A stretch of 64,000 bases of DNA from Pseudorhodobacter sp. E13 (lineage in GTDB: Bacteria > Pseudomonadota > Alphaproteobacteria > Rhodobacterales > Rhodobacteraceae). Position numbers and translations under genes: made by a program. Of this stretch, positions 36,498-45,629 are shown piece by piece; the first letter of the stretch is position 1; each line of letters starts with the position of its first letter. The notes beneath the pieces are model-generated. The model had not been told where the DNA came from. It worked only from the letters and a program-made list of their open reading frames with translations, and searched no databases. The DNA is taken from positions 60,908-124,907 of the forward strand of contig NZ_RPEN01000150.1 of the NCBI RefSeq assembly GCF_003991405.1, given 5' to 3'.

Positions 36498-37634
36498 TTG
36501 GCAGATCAGAGTTTCTTGGATTGGCCCTTTTTTGAGGATCGCCACAGGGCTTTGGCGGCCGGACTGGAGGCATGGTGTGCGGCGCATTTGCCGGTGGATC
36601 ATTCTGATGTGGATGCCGCTTGCCGGGCCTTGGTTGCGAATTTGGGGCAAGCCGGGTGGTTGCGCCATACCGGCGCCGGCGCGGGGGAGCGTTTGGATGT
36701 GCGCAGCCTGTGTATTCTGCGCGAAACGCTGGCGCGGCATGATGGGTTGGCCGATTTTGCTTTTGCCATGCAAGGGCTGGGCATGGGGGCGGTGTCATTG
36801 TTCGGCACGCCAGAGCAGCGGATTTGGTTGGACAAGACGCGCGCGGGCGCGGCGATTTCTGGCTTTGCGCTGACGGAACCAGCTTCGGGGTCGGACGTAG
36901 CGGCAACGGCCACGGTGGCGGAAAAAGTGGCGGGTGGCTACCGGATTTCCGGCGAAAAGACCTATATTTCCAACGGTGGGATTGCCGATCTTTATGTGGT
37001 GATTGCCCGCACCGGCGAGGCGGCGGGCGCGCGGGGCCTGTCGGCCTTTTTGGTGCCTGCCAATACTGCGGGCTTAAGCGTGGTGGAGCGGATCGAGGTG
37101 ATCGCGCCGCACCCTTTGGCGCATTTGCGCTTTGACGGGGTGTTCGTGCCGGATGCCGCCTTGATCGGGGCCTCGGGCGCGGGTTTCAAGATTGCGATGT
37201 CGGTGCTGGATGTGTTTCGGTCCACCGTTGGGGCGGCGGCGCTGGGCTTTGCCCGCCGCGCGCTGGATGACGCTTTGGCGCGGGTCAAGGCGCGGCGCAT
37301 CGGCGGGGCACCCTTGGCTGAGTTGCAGATGGTGCAGGGGCATATTGCCGATATGGCCTTGCAGATCGACGCCAGTGCCTTGCTGATTTACCGCGCGGCA
37401 TGGACCAAGGACCAGGGGGCCGCCCGCATCAGCCGCGAGGCGGCGATGGCCAAGCTTTATGCCACCGAAGCCGCGCAAAAGGTGATTGATGCCGCTTTGC
37501 AACTGCATGGCGGTGACGGCGTGCGCAAGGGCTTTGCCGTGGAAGGCCTTTACCGCGATATCCGGGCCTTGCGCATCTATGAAGGGGCCAGTGACGTGCA
37601 GCGCATCGTGATCGCGCGGGCGGTGCTGGAATGA
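36498..37634 (+). CDS. Acyl-CoA dehydrogenase
   Basis: A 378-residue FAD-dependent acyl-CoA dehydrogenase. Visible are [18 protein letters not shown], the FAD/substrate loop [22 protein letters not shown], and the C-terminal [45 protein letters not shown]. The residue aligned with the medium-chain catalytic Glu appears to be the E in IYEGASD. The start is TTG 36498, 8 bases after AGGAAGGA; no ATG fits and the frame upstream passes through the repeat element. It overlaps the thioesterase gene by 4 bp. It may dehydrogenate a ring or opened intermediate in the 2-aminobenzoyl-CoA route. Confidence 0.92.
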   Translation: MADQSFLDWPFFEDRHRALAAGLEAWCAAHLPVDHSDVDAACRALVANLGQAGWLRHTGAGAGERLDVRSLCILRETLARHDGLADFAFAMQGLGMGAVSLFGTPEQRIWLDKTRAGAAISGFALTEPASGSDVAATATVAEKVAGGYRISGEKTYISNGGIADLYVVIARTGEAAGARGLSAFLVPANTAGLSVVERIEVIAPHPLAHLRFDGVFVPDAALIGASGAGFKIAMSVLDVFRSTVGAAALGFARRALDDALARVKARRIGGAPLAELQMVQGHIADMALQIDASALLIYRAAWTKDQGAARISREAAMAKLYATEAAQKVIDAALQLHGGDGVRKGFAVEGLYRDIRALRIYEGASDVQRIVIARAVLE

Positions 37635-38044
37635 CCTATCACCGCCTGATCCAGATCGAGTTCAACCATTGCGACCCGGCGGGGATCGTTTTCTATCCGC
37701 GCTATTTTGAGATGACAAACTCGGTGGTGGAAAATTTCTTTGCCGATGTTCTGCACTGTTCTTTTGCCCGCATGATGGAAGATCGCGCTGGTGTGCCGAC
37801 CGCACGGATAGAGGTGAATTTCCACGCGCCCTCTCGCCTAGGGGAAAAGCTGGATTTTACGTTGCAGATCACCCGCATTGGCACCAGCTCTGTCGGGTTT
37901 CGCATCACCGCTGCGGCGGGCGGTATTGACCGGCTGACCGCCGATCTGACCTTGGTGAATGTGGATTGCAACGGCCAGTCGCAGCCATGGCACAGCGCCG
38001 TGCGCGCCCGAATGATAGCCTTTTCGCAGGAGCAGGACCAATGA
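37631..38044 (+). CDS. Acyl-CoA thioesterase, hotdog fold (4-hydroxybenzoyl-CoA thioesterase/YbgC type)
   Basis: A 137-residue hotdog thioesterase. The active-site signature is [18 protein letters not shown] with Asp15, as in 4-hydroxybenzoyl-CoA thioesterase of the Pseudomonas type. It could release CoA from dead-end aryl-CoA esters, as described for thioesterases in aryl-CoA pathways, or act on a pathway intermediate. ATGA overlaps link it to both neighbours. Confidence 0.9.
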   Translation: MTYHRLIQIEFNHCDPAGIVFYPRYFEMTNSVVENFFADVLHCSFARMMEDRAGVPTARIEVNFHAPSRLGEKLDFTLQITRIGTSSVGFRITAAAGGIDRLTADLTLVNVDCNGQSQPWHSAVRARMIAFSQEQDQ

Positions 38045-38457
38045 CCGATGCCATCAGCCCGCATGAAATTTTGCACCCCAAAAACTGGAAAGGCGCCAAA
38101 GGCTATGCCAATGGCGTGGCGGCGACGGGGCGGATGGTCTTTACCGGTGGGATCGTTGGCTGGAATGCGGATCAGGAATGGGAAACCGATGATTTCGCAG
38201 AGCAGGTCGCGCAATGCCTCGCCTCGATCAAGGCGATATTGGCCGAAGCAGGGGCAAGCCCCGAACACCTGACCCGCCTGACATGGTATGTGACCGACAA
38301 GCAGGCCTATCTGTCCAGCCTGCGCGAGATTGGTGCTGCCTATCGGATGCAGTTCGGGCGGCACTTCCCCGCGATGGCTTTGGTGCAGGTCGTGGCCTTG
38401 GTCGAGGATCGCGCCAAAGTGGAAATCGAAGCAACTGCCGTCATCCCCCAGGATTGA
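38041..38457 (+). CDS. RidA family protein (enamine/imine deaminase-like), Arg replaced
   Basis: A 138-residue YjgF/RidA protein of normal length. It shows VFTGGIVGWNAD, EQVAQCLASIKAILAEAGASPEHLTRLTWYVTD and VEIEATAVIP. RidA enzymes that hydrolyse amino-acid-derived imines use a conserved Arg in PARS to hold the substrate carboxylate; here the stretch is PAMA, with Met112 at that place. A CoA thioester has no free carboxylate, so a 2-amino-enoyl-CoA enamine could suit this variant (inference). ATG 38041 overlaps the thioesterase stop. The CoA ligase gene follows after 10 bp. Confidence 0.9.
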   Translation: MTDAISPHEILHPKNWKGAKGYANGVAATGRMVFTGGIVGWNADQEWETDDFAEQVAQCLASIKAILAEAGASPEHLTRLTWYVTDKQAYLSSLREIGAAYRMQFGRHFPAMALVQVVALVEDRAKVEIEATAVIPQD

Positions 38458-38467
38458 GAGGATAGCC

Positions 38468-40090
38468 ATGCAACTCGGACCGTCAGGACATATCGACAGC
38501 TTCACCCGTGATCGTTTGCCCCCCCACGACCAATGGCCTGATTTGCCGCGTGCAGGGTTCTCATATCCCGAATGGTTGAACGTGGGCGTGGAATTGACGG
38601 ATGGCATGGTGGCAAAGGGGTTTGGCGACCATACCGCCCTGATCGGCAATGGCCGGTTGCGGACCTACAAGGAACTGGCCGATTGGACCAACCGCATCGC
38701 CCATGCCTTGGTGGAAGATTACGGCGTGCAGCCGGGGCATCGGGTGCTGATCCGGTCGGCCAACAACCCGGCGATGGTGGCGGCATGGTTGGCGGCGACC
38801 AAGGCGGGGGCGGTTGTGGTCAACACCATGCCGATGCTGCGGGCCAAGGAATTGGGCCAGATCGTCGACAAGGCCGAGGTGTCGCTGGCCCTGTGTGACA
38901 CGCGGCTGATGGACGAAATGGACGCCTGCGCCAAGGCATCGCGCTTTTTGCAGCGGGTGGTGGGCTTTGACGGCACCGCCAACCACGATGCTGAACTGGA
39001 TCGTGCGGCTTTGGGTAAATCGGTGCGGTTTGCGGCGGCAAAAACCGGGCGCGATGATGTGGCGCTGTTGGGCTTTACCTCGGGCACCACGGGCAACCCC
39101 AAGGCAACGATGCATTTCCACCGCGATCTGCTGACTATCGCGGATGGTTACGCCCGCGAGGTGCTGCGCGTCACGCCTGAAGATGTGTTTGTGGGTTCCC
39201 CCCCCTTGGCCTTTACCTTTGGGCTGGGGGGCTTGGCGGTGTTTCCGCTCCGCTTTGGGGCGGCGGCCTGTTTGCTGGAAAATGCCTCACCGCCGAACCT
39301 GATAGAGATTATCCAGAAATACCGCGCAACCGTCTGTTTCACCGCCCCCACCGCCTATCGCGTGATGCTGAAAGCGATGGAGGAAGGCGCAGACCTGTCC
39401 AGCCTGCGCGCCGCCGTTTCCGCAGGCGAAACGCTGCCCGCCCCGGTCTATGAGGAATGGATGGCCAAGACTGGCAAGCCGATGCTGGATGGGATCGGGG
39501 CCACCGAATTGCTGCACATCTTCATCACCAACCGCTTTGATGATCACCGCCCCGCCTGCACAGGCCGCCCCGTCGCGGGGTATGAGGCGAAGATCGTGGA
39601 TGCAGCGGGCAAGGACATGCCGCGCGGCGAGGTGGGGCGCTTGGCCGTGCGCGGGCCAACGGGCTGCCGCTATATGGATGATCCGCGGCAGGCGGCCTAT
39701 GTGCAAAACGGCTGGAACCTGACGGGCGATGCCTTCTGGCAAGATGAAAACGGCTATTTCCACTTTGCCGCGCGCACCGATGATATGATCGTTTCGGGCG
39801 GCTATAATATTGCGGGGCCGGATGTCGAGGCGGCGCTGTTGTCCCATGCCGATGTGCTGGAATGCGCGGTGGTCGGAGAGGCGGACGAGGCGCGCGGGCA
39901 AATCGTTTCAGCCCATGTCGTGCTGGTCAATGGGGTGCAAGGCGATGCGGAATGCGTGAAGCGCTTGCAAGACCATGTGAAAGCGACGATTGCGCCCTAC
40001 AAATACCCGCGCAAGATCACCTTTGTCAGCGAACTGCCCAAAACCCAGACCGGAAAGATACAACGCTTCCGCCTGCGCGAAAACGGATAA
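38468..40090 (+). CDS. Aryl-CoA ligase, probably 2-aminobenzoate-CoA ligase
   Basis: A 540-residue AMP-forming ligase that activates an aromatic acid with ATP and CoA. Motifs are LLGFTSGTTGNPKATMHFH (P-loop), the aromatic-acid region SAGETLPAPVYEEW, GIGATELLHIFITN, GWNLTGDAFWQDENGYFHFAARTDDMIVSGGYNIAG and the C-terminal Lys in PKTQTGKIQRFRLR. The N-terminal HIDSFTRDRLPPHDQWPD pattern is the one I associate with 2-aminobenzoate-CoA ligases; benzoate-CoA ligase is the alternative. ATG 38468 is chosen with AGAGGA upstream. It is the last gene of the operon, ending at a strong terminator. Confidence 0.88.
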   Translation: MQLGPSGHIDSFTRDRLPPHDQWPDLPRAGFSYPEWLNVGVELTDGMVAKGFGDHTALIGNGRLRTYKELADWTNRIAHALVEDYGVQPGHRVLIRSANNPAMVAAWLAATKAGAVVVNTMPMLRAKELGQIVDKAEVSLALCDTRLMDEMDACAKASRFLQRVVGFDGTANHDAELDRAALGKSVRFAAAKTGRDDVALLGFTSGTTGNPKATMHFHRDLLTIADGYAREVLRVTPEDVFVGSPPLAFTFGLGGLAVFPLRFGAAACLLENASPPNLIEIIQKYRATVCFTAPTAYRVMLKAMEEGADLSSLRAAVSAGETLPAPVYEEWMAKTGKPMLDGIGATELLHIFITNRFDDHRPACTGRPVAGYEAKIVDAAGKDMPRGEVGRLAVRGPTGCRYMDDPRQAAYVQNGWNLTGDAFWQDENGYFHFAARTDDMIVSGGYNIAGPDVEAALLSHADVLECAVVGEADEARGQIVSAHVVLVNGVQGDAECVKRLQDHVKATIAPYKYPRKITFVSELPKTQTGKIQRFRLRENG

Positions 40091-40093
40091 GGT

Positions 40094-40130
40094 GGCGCCG
40101 GGCTGGGGCATTTCCCGCCAGCCCGGCGCC
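40094..40130. terminator. Bidirectional intrinsic terminator
   Basis: A 13-bp perfect stem (arms 40094-40106 and 40118-40130) with an 11-nt loop, followed by GGTTTTGC on the plus strand. It separates the aryl-CoA operon from convergent dapA. Confidence 0.88.
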
Positions 40131-40138
40131 GGTTTTGC

Positions 40139-41014
40139 TTAGTTGATCAGCCCTGCGTGGCGCATGGCGGCATCAATCTTGGCTTTGGTGCCATCGGTCA
40201 AACCGGTCAGTGGCAAGCGCACCTCTTGGCTGCAAAGCCCCAGCTTCCACAATCCGTATTTCGCACCGACCAGACCGGGTTCGGTAAAGATCGCCTCGTG
40301 CAGCGGCATCAGGCGGTCTTGGTATTGCAGGGCCTTGGCGTAGTCGCCTGCCAGCATCGCCTCTTGGAATTCGGCACAAAGGCGCGGGGCGACATTGGCC
40401 GTCACCGAAATACAACCCACGCCACCATGCGCGTTGAAGCCCAAAGCGGTCGCGTCCTCGGCAGACAACTGGCAGAAATCCGGGCCGCACAGCGCGCGTT
40501 GCTGGCTGACGCGTTCCATCTTGCCAACGGCATCTTTCACCCCGATGATGCGCGGCAGCTTGGCCAACTCGCCCATGGTTTCGGGCAGCATATCCACACA
40601 GGACCGGCCCGGAATATTGTAGATGACGATCGGCAGGGTGCAGCAATCATGCAGCGCCGTGTAATGCGCGATCAACCCGGCTTGGGTCGGGCGGTTGTAA
40701 TAGGGCGTCACCACAAGGGCGGCATCGGCGCCCACCTGCTCGGCATGTTTGATCAGGTCCATCGCTTCGGCGGTATTGTTGCTGCCGGTGCCCGCAATCA
40801 CAGGCACCCGGCCCGCAACAGCCTTCACCACCTCTTCGATCACGGTCTGATGTTCGGAATGCGACAAGGTCGGGCTTTCACCCGTGGTGCCAACCGGAAC
40901 CACGCCATGGCTGCCCTCGGCAATTTGCCAATCGACAAGTTTCTTCAGCGTATCCAGATCAAGCTGGCCGTCCTTGAACGGCGTGACCAGGGCAGGCATT
41001 GACCCTTTGAACAT
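40139..41014 (-). CDS. dapA: 4-hydroxy-tetrahydrodipicolinate synthase
   Basis: A 291-residue (beta/alpha)8 lyase that condenses pyruvate with aspartate semialdehyde in the lysine/diaminopimelate pathway. The start [39 protein letters not shown] (active-site Tyr), YNIPGRS and IIGVKDA (Schiff-base Lys) are all present, so it is DapA and not just a family member. The length is normal. It stands alone on the minus strand, back-to-back with the transglycosylase gene. Confidence 0.95.
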   Translation of the reverse strand: MFKGSMPALVTPFKDGQLDLDTLKKLVDWQIAEGSHGVVPVGTTGESPTLSHSEHQTVIEEVVKAVAGRVPVIAGTGSNNTAEAMDLIKHAEQVGADAALVVTPYYNRPTQAGLIAHYTALHDCCTLPIVIYNIPGRSCVDMLPETMGELAKLPRIIGVKDAVGKMERVSQQRALCGPDFCQLSAEDATALGFNAHGGVGCISVTANVAPRLCAEFQEAMLAGDYAKALQYQDRLMPLHEAIFTEPGLVGAKYGLWKLGLCSQEVRLPLTGLTDGTKAKIDAAMRHAGLIN

Positions 41015-41188
41015 GACACGCGTCTCCTCTTGTGCATTGGGCGGGGGTTTGAGTCGCCCGTTGGTTTTCTGTGCCTTCCTTACCGATATGCGCGGGCCTT
41101 GCCAAGCATGGCGCGATATTGCCGCCTGACGGCCACCCCGCGTGGATGTGAGTTGCAGCCAAAGGGCGACAATGGCAGATTGCCGGGC

Positions 41189-43162
41189 ATGAAAAACACA
41201 TCACCACCCCGCCGCCTTTTCCGCCATCCGCGCCTGCTGCGCGCAGCGTTGCCTTTGCTTGCACTGGCCCTTGGCCTTGCCAGCCCCGCAAGCGCCGATC
41301 CGGCCAGTGACCTGCGCGCAGCCCTTGCGGCGGCGCAGTCAAAGGATTGGGCGGCCGCCAAGGCCATTGCCCCCAAAGGCGTGGCCGCCGATGTGATCGA
41401 GTGGCAGCGCCTGCGCGCAGGCGACGGGCTGCTGGGGGAGTATGAGGCGTTCCTTGCACGCAGGCCGGATTGGCCGGGCATGCCATGGCTGCACCAAAAG
41501 GGAGAGGTGGCCGTCGCACGCTCTACCACGCCTGACCGGGTGATCGCCTATTTCAAATCGGACAGGCCATCGACCGCCGAAGGCGCGATAAGCCTTGTCA
41601 AAGCCTATCTGGCCGCAGGGCAAGGCGATGCGGCGGCCAAGGCGGCCCGGCGGGCTTGGGTCGACCTGCGCTTTTCGGCGGCAGAACAGGCCGACATGCT
41701 GGCGTTGCAAGCGACCGCGCTGCAAAGCGTTCACACCCAGCGCCTTGATGCCTTGCTCTGGGCAGGCCGCAGCGACGAGGCATCGCGGATGTTGCCGCTG
41801 GTGCCGCCGGGATGGCAAGCACTGGCCCGCGCGCGACTGGCGCTGCGCGCGCAGGATGATGGGGTGGATGCCCTGATCAGCGCGGTTCCGGCATCAGAGG
41901 CCGCAGACCCCGGCCTTGCCTATGACCGCTTTGTCTGGCGCGCGCGCAAAGGCTTTCTGGACGGGGCGGTGGCCTTGATCCTTGAACGATCCAGCAGTGC
42001 GGCGGCTTTGGGCCGACCCGAGGCATGGGCCGACAGACGCGCCGGGGTTGTGCGCGATCTGGTGCAGGCAGGCCGGATGGATGAGGCGTATCGCGTCGCA
42101 GCCTCACACCACCTGACCGAAGGCGGTGATTACGCCGAGTTGGAGTTTCTGGCGGGCTTCATCGCCCTGCGCAAAAAGAATGACCCGACAACCGCGCGGG
42201 GGCATTTTCAACATCTGAAATCCGGGGTCAGCACGCCGATCAGCCTTAGCCGCGCGCATTACTGGGAAGGCCGGGCCGAGGAAGCTTTGGGAAATTACCC
42301 TGCCGCCCGCACAGCCTTTGAGGCCGGGGCGAAACATCAAACCGCCTATTACGGTTTGCTAAGCGCCGAGAAACTGGGCCAGACGCTGGACCCGGCGCTG
42401 CTGTCGGACCAACGCGCGCCGGATTGGCGGGGGGCGGGCTTTGCGGGCTCCTCCGTGCTGGAGGCGGCGCGGTTGCTTTTGGCAGCAGGCGACCGTTCGC
42501 TTGGCAAGCGGTTCATGCTGCATCTGGCCGAAAGCCTGAGCGATGCCGAACTGGCGCAACTGGCCGATCTGGCGCTGGAACTGGGCGAGCCGCATATCGC
42601 GGTGCTGATTGGCAAACAAGCCGCCGGGCGCGGCGTGATCTTGCCGCGCGCCTATTTCCCGGTGGTCGATCTGGTGCCCGAGGGCCTGCCTGTCAGCCGA
42701 GCGCTTGCGCTGTCGATCGCGCGCCGGGAAAGCGAATTTGATGTGGCCGTTATCAGCCCTGCAGGCGCGCGCGGCTTGATGCAGGTGATGCCGGGGACGG
42801 CCAAGATGATGGCCGAGAAAACCGCGCAGGCCTATACCTTGCCGCGCCTGACACAGGATGGTGCCTATAACGTCTCGCTTGGTGCGGCCTATCTTGCGCA
42901 ATTGGTCGAAGAGTTCGGCCCCGCCGTGGCGCTGATCGCCTCGGGCTATAACGCCGGGCCGGGCCGCCCGCGCCGCTGGATCACAGAATTCGGGGACCCG
43001 CGGCAAGCGGGGGTTGATGTGGTGGACTGGGTCGAGACGATCCCGTTTTCGGAAACCCGGACCTATGTGATGCGCGTGGTGGAATCGCTGGTGATCTACC
43101 GCGCCAAGCTGCGCGGCGCGGTGGGCGTGGTGAATGTGACGGCGGAACTGACAGGGCGCTGA
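41189..43162 (+). CDS. Soluble lytic murein transglycosylase (Slt70 type)
   Basis: A 657-residue periplasmic enzyme that cleaves peptidoglycan to 1,6-anhydromuramyl products. The signal peptide (about 1-35) ends near ASADPAS. A long alpha-helical superhelix (about 40-470) of TPR-like repeats precedes the catalytic GH23 domain with [34 protein letters not shown] (catalytic Glu in ESEFD) and [42 protein letters not shown] 41189 follows the end of the dapA promoter region; earlier in-frame codons lack homology. Confidence 0.92.
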   Translation: MKNTSPPRRLFRHPRLLRAALPLLALALGLASPASADPASDLRAALAAAQSKDWAAAKAIAPKGVAADVIEWQRLRAGDGLLGEYEAFLARRPDWPGMPWLHQKGEVAVARSTTPDRVIAYFKSDRPSTAEGAISLVKAYLAAGQGDAAAKAARRAWVDLRFSAAEQADMLALQATALQSVHTQRLDALLWAGRSDEASRMLPLVPPGWQALARARLALRAQDDGVDALISAVPASEAADPGLAYDRFVWRARKGFLDGAVALILERSSSAAALGRPEAWADRRAGVVRDLVQAGRMDEAYRVAASHHLTEGGDYAELEFLAGFIALRKKNDPTTARGHFQHLKSGVSTPISLSRAHYWEGRAEEALGNYPAARTAFEAGAKHQTAYYGLLSAEKLGQTLDPALLSDQRAPDWRGAGFAGSSVLEAARLLLAAGDRSLGKRFMLHLAESLSDAELAQLADLALELGEPHIAVLIGKQAAGRGVILPRAYFPVVDLVPEGLPVSRALALSIARRESEFDVAVISPAGARGLMQVMPGTAKMMAEKTAQAYTLPRLTQDGAYNVSLGAAYLAQLVEEFGPAVALIASGYNAGPGRPRRWITEFGDPRQAGVDVVDWVETIPFSETRTYVMRVVESLVIYRAKLRGAVGVVNVTAELTGR

Positions 43163-43194
43163 GTGCCAATGCTGGGGATGCCTTTGGCGGCGGT

Positions 43195-43270
43195 GGGGGG
43201 CGCTGCCCCCCGGTTCGCATTGCACGCAATGCAAACTCCCCCCGGGATATTTTTGAATAGATGAAAGCAG
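43195..43270 (+). repeat. Dispersed hairpin/TATTTTTG element, copy C
   Basis: A 7-bp hairpin (43195-43201 / 43205-43211), a second 7-bp hairpin (43217-43223 / 43226-43232), then CTCCCCCCGGGATATTTTTG and GATGAAAG. It lies between the convergent transglycosylase and TPP-enzyme genes. Confidence 0.7.
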
Positions 43271-44920
43271 TCAGAGCTTTGTGCTGGCGGCGCGCAATTG
43301 GCTGAGCGATTGGCCTGTGGTCAGCATGTCCGGGTCCAGTTTCAATTCGATGATGGCCAAGGTGCCAGCGGCTTGCGCGCGGGCAAAGGCGGCAGGAAAA
43401 TCGGCCTGATCGGTCACGGTTTCACCATGGCCACCGTAAGCGCGGGCCAGCGCTGCGAAATCGGGGTTGGCAAGGTCGGTGCCCGAGGGGCGGCCGGGGT
43501 AATGGCGTTCCTGATGCATGCGGATCGTGCCATAGCGGCCGTTGTTGGCGACGATGACAATGGGTTTCGCGCCGTGCTGCATGGCGGTTGATGCCTCGTT
43601 GCAGGTCATCTGAAAGCACCCATCCCCGGCCATGCAAACCACCGTTCTATCCGGGTGTTGCAGCGAGGCGGCGATAGCTGCCGGAAAGCCATAGCCCATA
43701 GAGCCGGAGGTGGGGGCGACCTGTGTGCCAAAGCGGCGAAAGCGGTAGTAGCGGTGCAGGAAGGCCGCGTAATTGCCCGCGCCATTGGTCAGGATACTGT
43801 CCGGGGCGAGGTTCGCGGCAAGCCATGTGACAACCTGTTCCAGCTTTACCGCGCCGGGGGTTTCCACCGGGGTTTGCCACGCCTCATATTGGCCGCGGGC
43901 GGTTTGCGTCCAGTCGGCCCAAGCGCCTTGGCCTATGGTTTGGGCAAGACGCGCCAGCATCTGATCGGCGCGCGCAGGAATGGCCAGCGCGGGGTGGTAA
44001 ACGCGGCCCAACTCGCTTGGGTCGGGGTGGATGTGCAGGATGCGGGGGCCGGGGCGCGTTGGGTCCAGCAGTTCATAGCCATTGGTGGTGGTGTCGCCCA
44101 AGCGCGCGCCCAGCACCAGCAGCGTATCGGCCTGCGTCAGCATCTGTCCCAGCTTGGGGTTCATGCCCACACCCAGATCGCCGACGAAATTCGGGTGGTC
44201 ATTGTTCATCCGATCCTGACGCCGGAAAGAAACGGCGACGGGCAGGTTCCAGCCTTTGGCAAAAGCCTCCAGATCAGCGGCGGCCTTGGCGGACCAGTTC
44301 GGCCCGCCTGCCAGCACCATGGGGCGTTTGGCCTGCGCCAAGGCATCCGTGACGGCGGCAAGCTGCGCATCGCTGATGCCAAAGGGTTGCGGGCTGGGGG
44401 CAGGCAGATCGGCCACATCGGCGCAGGCCGAGAGCATATCCTCGGGCAGGGCCAGCACTACCGGGCCGGGGCGGCCGGAGGTGGCAAGGTGGAAGGCATG
44501 GCTGATATATTCGGGCAGGCGTTCGATCTGATCCACCTCGGTCGCCCATTTGGCAAGCGTGCCGAACACGGCGCGGTAATCCACCTCTTGGAACGCTTCG
44601 CGGTCGCGGTGATGCCGCGCAATCTGACCCACGAAAACCACCATCGGGGTGCTGTCTTGTTTTGCGATATGGATGCCTGCACTGGCATTGGTTGCCCCCG
44701 GGCCCCGCGTCACGAACAAGACGCCGGGGGTGCCCGTCAGCTTGCCATGCGCCTCGGCCATCATCGCGGCCCCGCCTTCCTGACGGCAGACGATATTCTG
44801 GATGCCGCTGTCATGCAGCCCATCCAGCGCGGCAAGAAAGCTTTCGCCCGGAACCGAAAACACCCGTTGAACCCCTTGCGCCACAAGTTGATCTACCAGG
44901 ATTTGCCCGCCGTGCCGCAT
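43271..44920 (-). CDS. Thiamine pyrophosphate-dependent enzyme, acetolactate synthase-like
   Basis: A 549-residue TPP enzyme of the acetolactate synthase/oxalyl-CoA decarboxylase superfamily. The N-terminal domain has FSVPGESFLAALDGL and the catalytic Glu in CRQEGGAAMMAEAHGK; the C-terminal domain has MAGDGCFQMTCNEASTAMQHGAKPIVIVANNGRYG (GDG-N TPP motif). There is no small regulatory subunit gene beside it, so it is probably not the biosynthetic IlvB; the substrate is unknown. ATG 44920 is chosen for GGGGGGA upstream. It is divergent from the FMN reductase gene. Confidence 0.88.
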   Translation of the reverse strand: MRHGGQILVDQLVAQGVQRVFSVPGESFLAALDGLHDSGIQNIVCRQEGGAAMMAEAHGKLTGTPGVLFVTRGPGATNASAGIHIAKQDSTPMVVFVGQIARHHRDREAFQEVDYRAVFGTLAKWATEVDQIERLPEYISHAFHLATSGRPGPVVLALPEDMLSACADVADLPAPSPQPFGISDAQLAAVTDALAQAKRPMVLAGGPNWSAKAAADLEAFAKGWNLPVAVSFRRQDRMNNDHPNFVGDLGVGMNPKLGQMLTQADTLLVLGARLGDTTTNGYELLDPTRPGPRILHIHPDPSELGRVYHPALAIPARADQMLARLAQTIGQGAWADWTQTARGQYEAWQTPVETPGAVKLEQVVTWLAANLAPDSILTNGAGNYAAFLHRYYRFRRFGTQVAPTSGSMGYGFPAAIAASLQHPDRTVVCMAGDGCFQMTCNEASTAMQHGAKPIVIVANNGRYGTIRMHQERHYPGRPSGTDLANPDFAALARAYGGHGETVTDQADFPAAFARAQAAGTLAIIELKLDPDMLTTGQSLSQLRAASTKL

Positions 44921-45066
44921 CTGTTTCCCCCCAAATATCTGCCTGCGGGCAGACTGCGACAAGCGATGATCATGCGCAAGGGGCCGCGCGGCGGAACCCA
45001 CGCTGACTTGCAGTGGCGGCAATTGGCCCTACAGTCCCCACAACGGCAGAAGTGAAAGGGCAGAGC

Positions 45067-45621
45067 ATGGCGGAACACAACATCCTTGGCATTTGTGGCG
45101 CGTTGCGCAGCGGGTCGACCAATCGGGCGCTTTTGGCCGAGGCCATGCGCCACTATGGTCCCGCCCATTATGTCGAGGCGGATCTGCGCCTGCCGCTCTA
45201 TGATGGCGATCTGGAGGCGGAAAGCGGAATTCCCGCAACCGTTCAAACACTGGCAGATCAAATCCGGGCTGCCGATGCTGTGTTGATTTCAACGCCAGAG
45301 TATAACTCGGCCTTGCCGGGTGTGTTGAAGAACGCGTTGGATTGGGTCAGCCGGGTGCCGGGGGGCAGCCCTTGGGCGGGCAAACCCGTGGCGATCATGT
45401 CGGCGGCGGCGGGTCGGGCCGGGGGCGCGCGGTCGCAATTCTCGCTGCGGCTGTGCCTTGCGCCGTTTCGCCCGCGCCTGTTGCAGGGGCCAGAGATGTT
45501 GCTCGCCGCGTCGGGCAGCGCCTTTGATGCGGCGGGCCATTTGAAAGACCCGCAATCCGAAAAGGCGCTGACAGCCTTGTTGGATGCCTTGCGGGCCGAG
45601 GTTGCGCTGCTGGCGAAATAG
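45067..45621 (+). CDS. NAD(P)H-dependent FMN reductase
   Basis: A 184-residue flavodoxin-fold reductase. It begins ILGICGALRSGSTNRAL (FMN phosphate loop) and has the family motif STPEYNSALPGVLKNALDWVSR, followed by GKPVAIMSAAAG. It supplies reduced FMN or reduces quinones and azo compounds; the natural partner is not visible. AAAGGG lies before the ATG. It converges on the FAD oxidoreductase gene, 8 bp away. Confidence 0.9.
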   Translation: MAEHNILGICGALRSGSTNRALLAEAMRHYGPAHYVEADLRLPLYDGDLEAESGIPATVQTLADQIRAADAVLISTPEYNSALPGVLKNALDWVSRVPGGSPWAGKPVAIMSAAAGRAGGARSQFSLRLCLAPFRPRLLQGPEMLLAASGSAFDAAGHLKDPQSEKALTALLDALRAEVALLAK

Positions 45622-45629
45622 GGCGCGGG

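Noticed and set aside
34882..36906. Open frame of 674 codons on the minus strand
   Set aside because: It runs opposite the SDR, MarR, hydratase and acyl-CoA dehydrogenase genes, which are clear by motif, and shows no domain itself.
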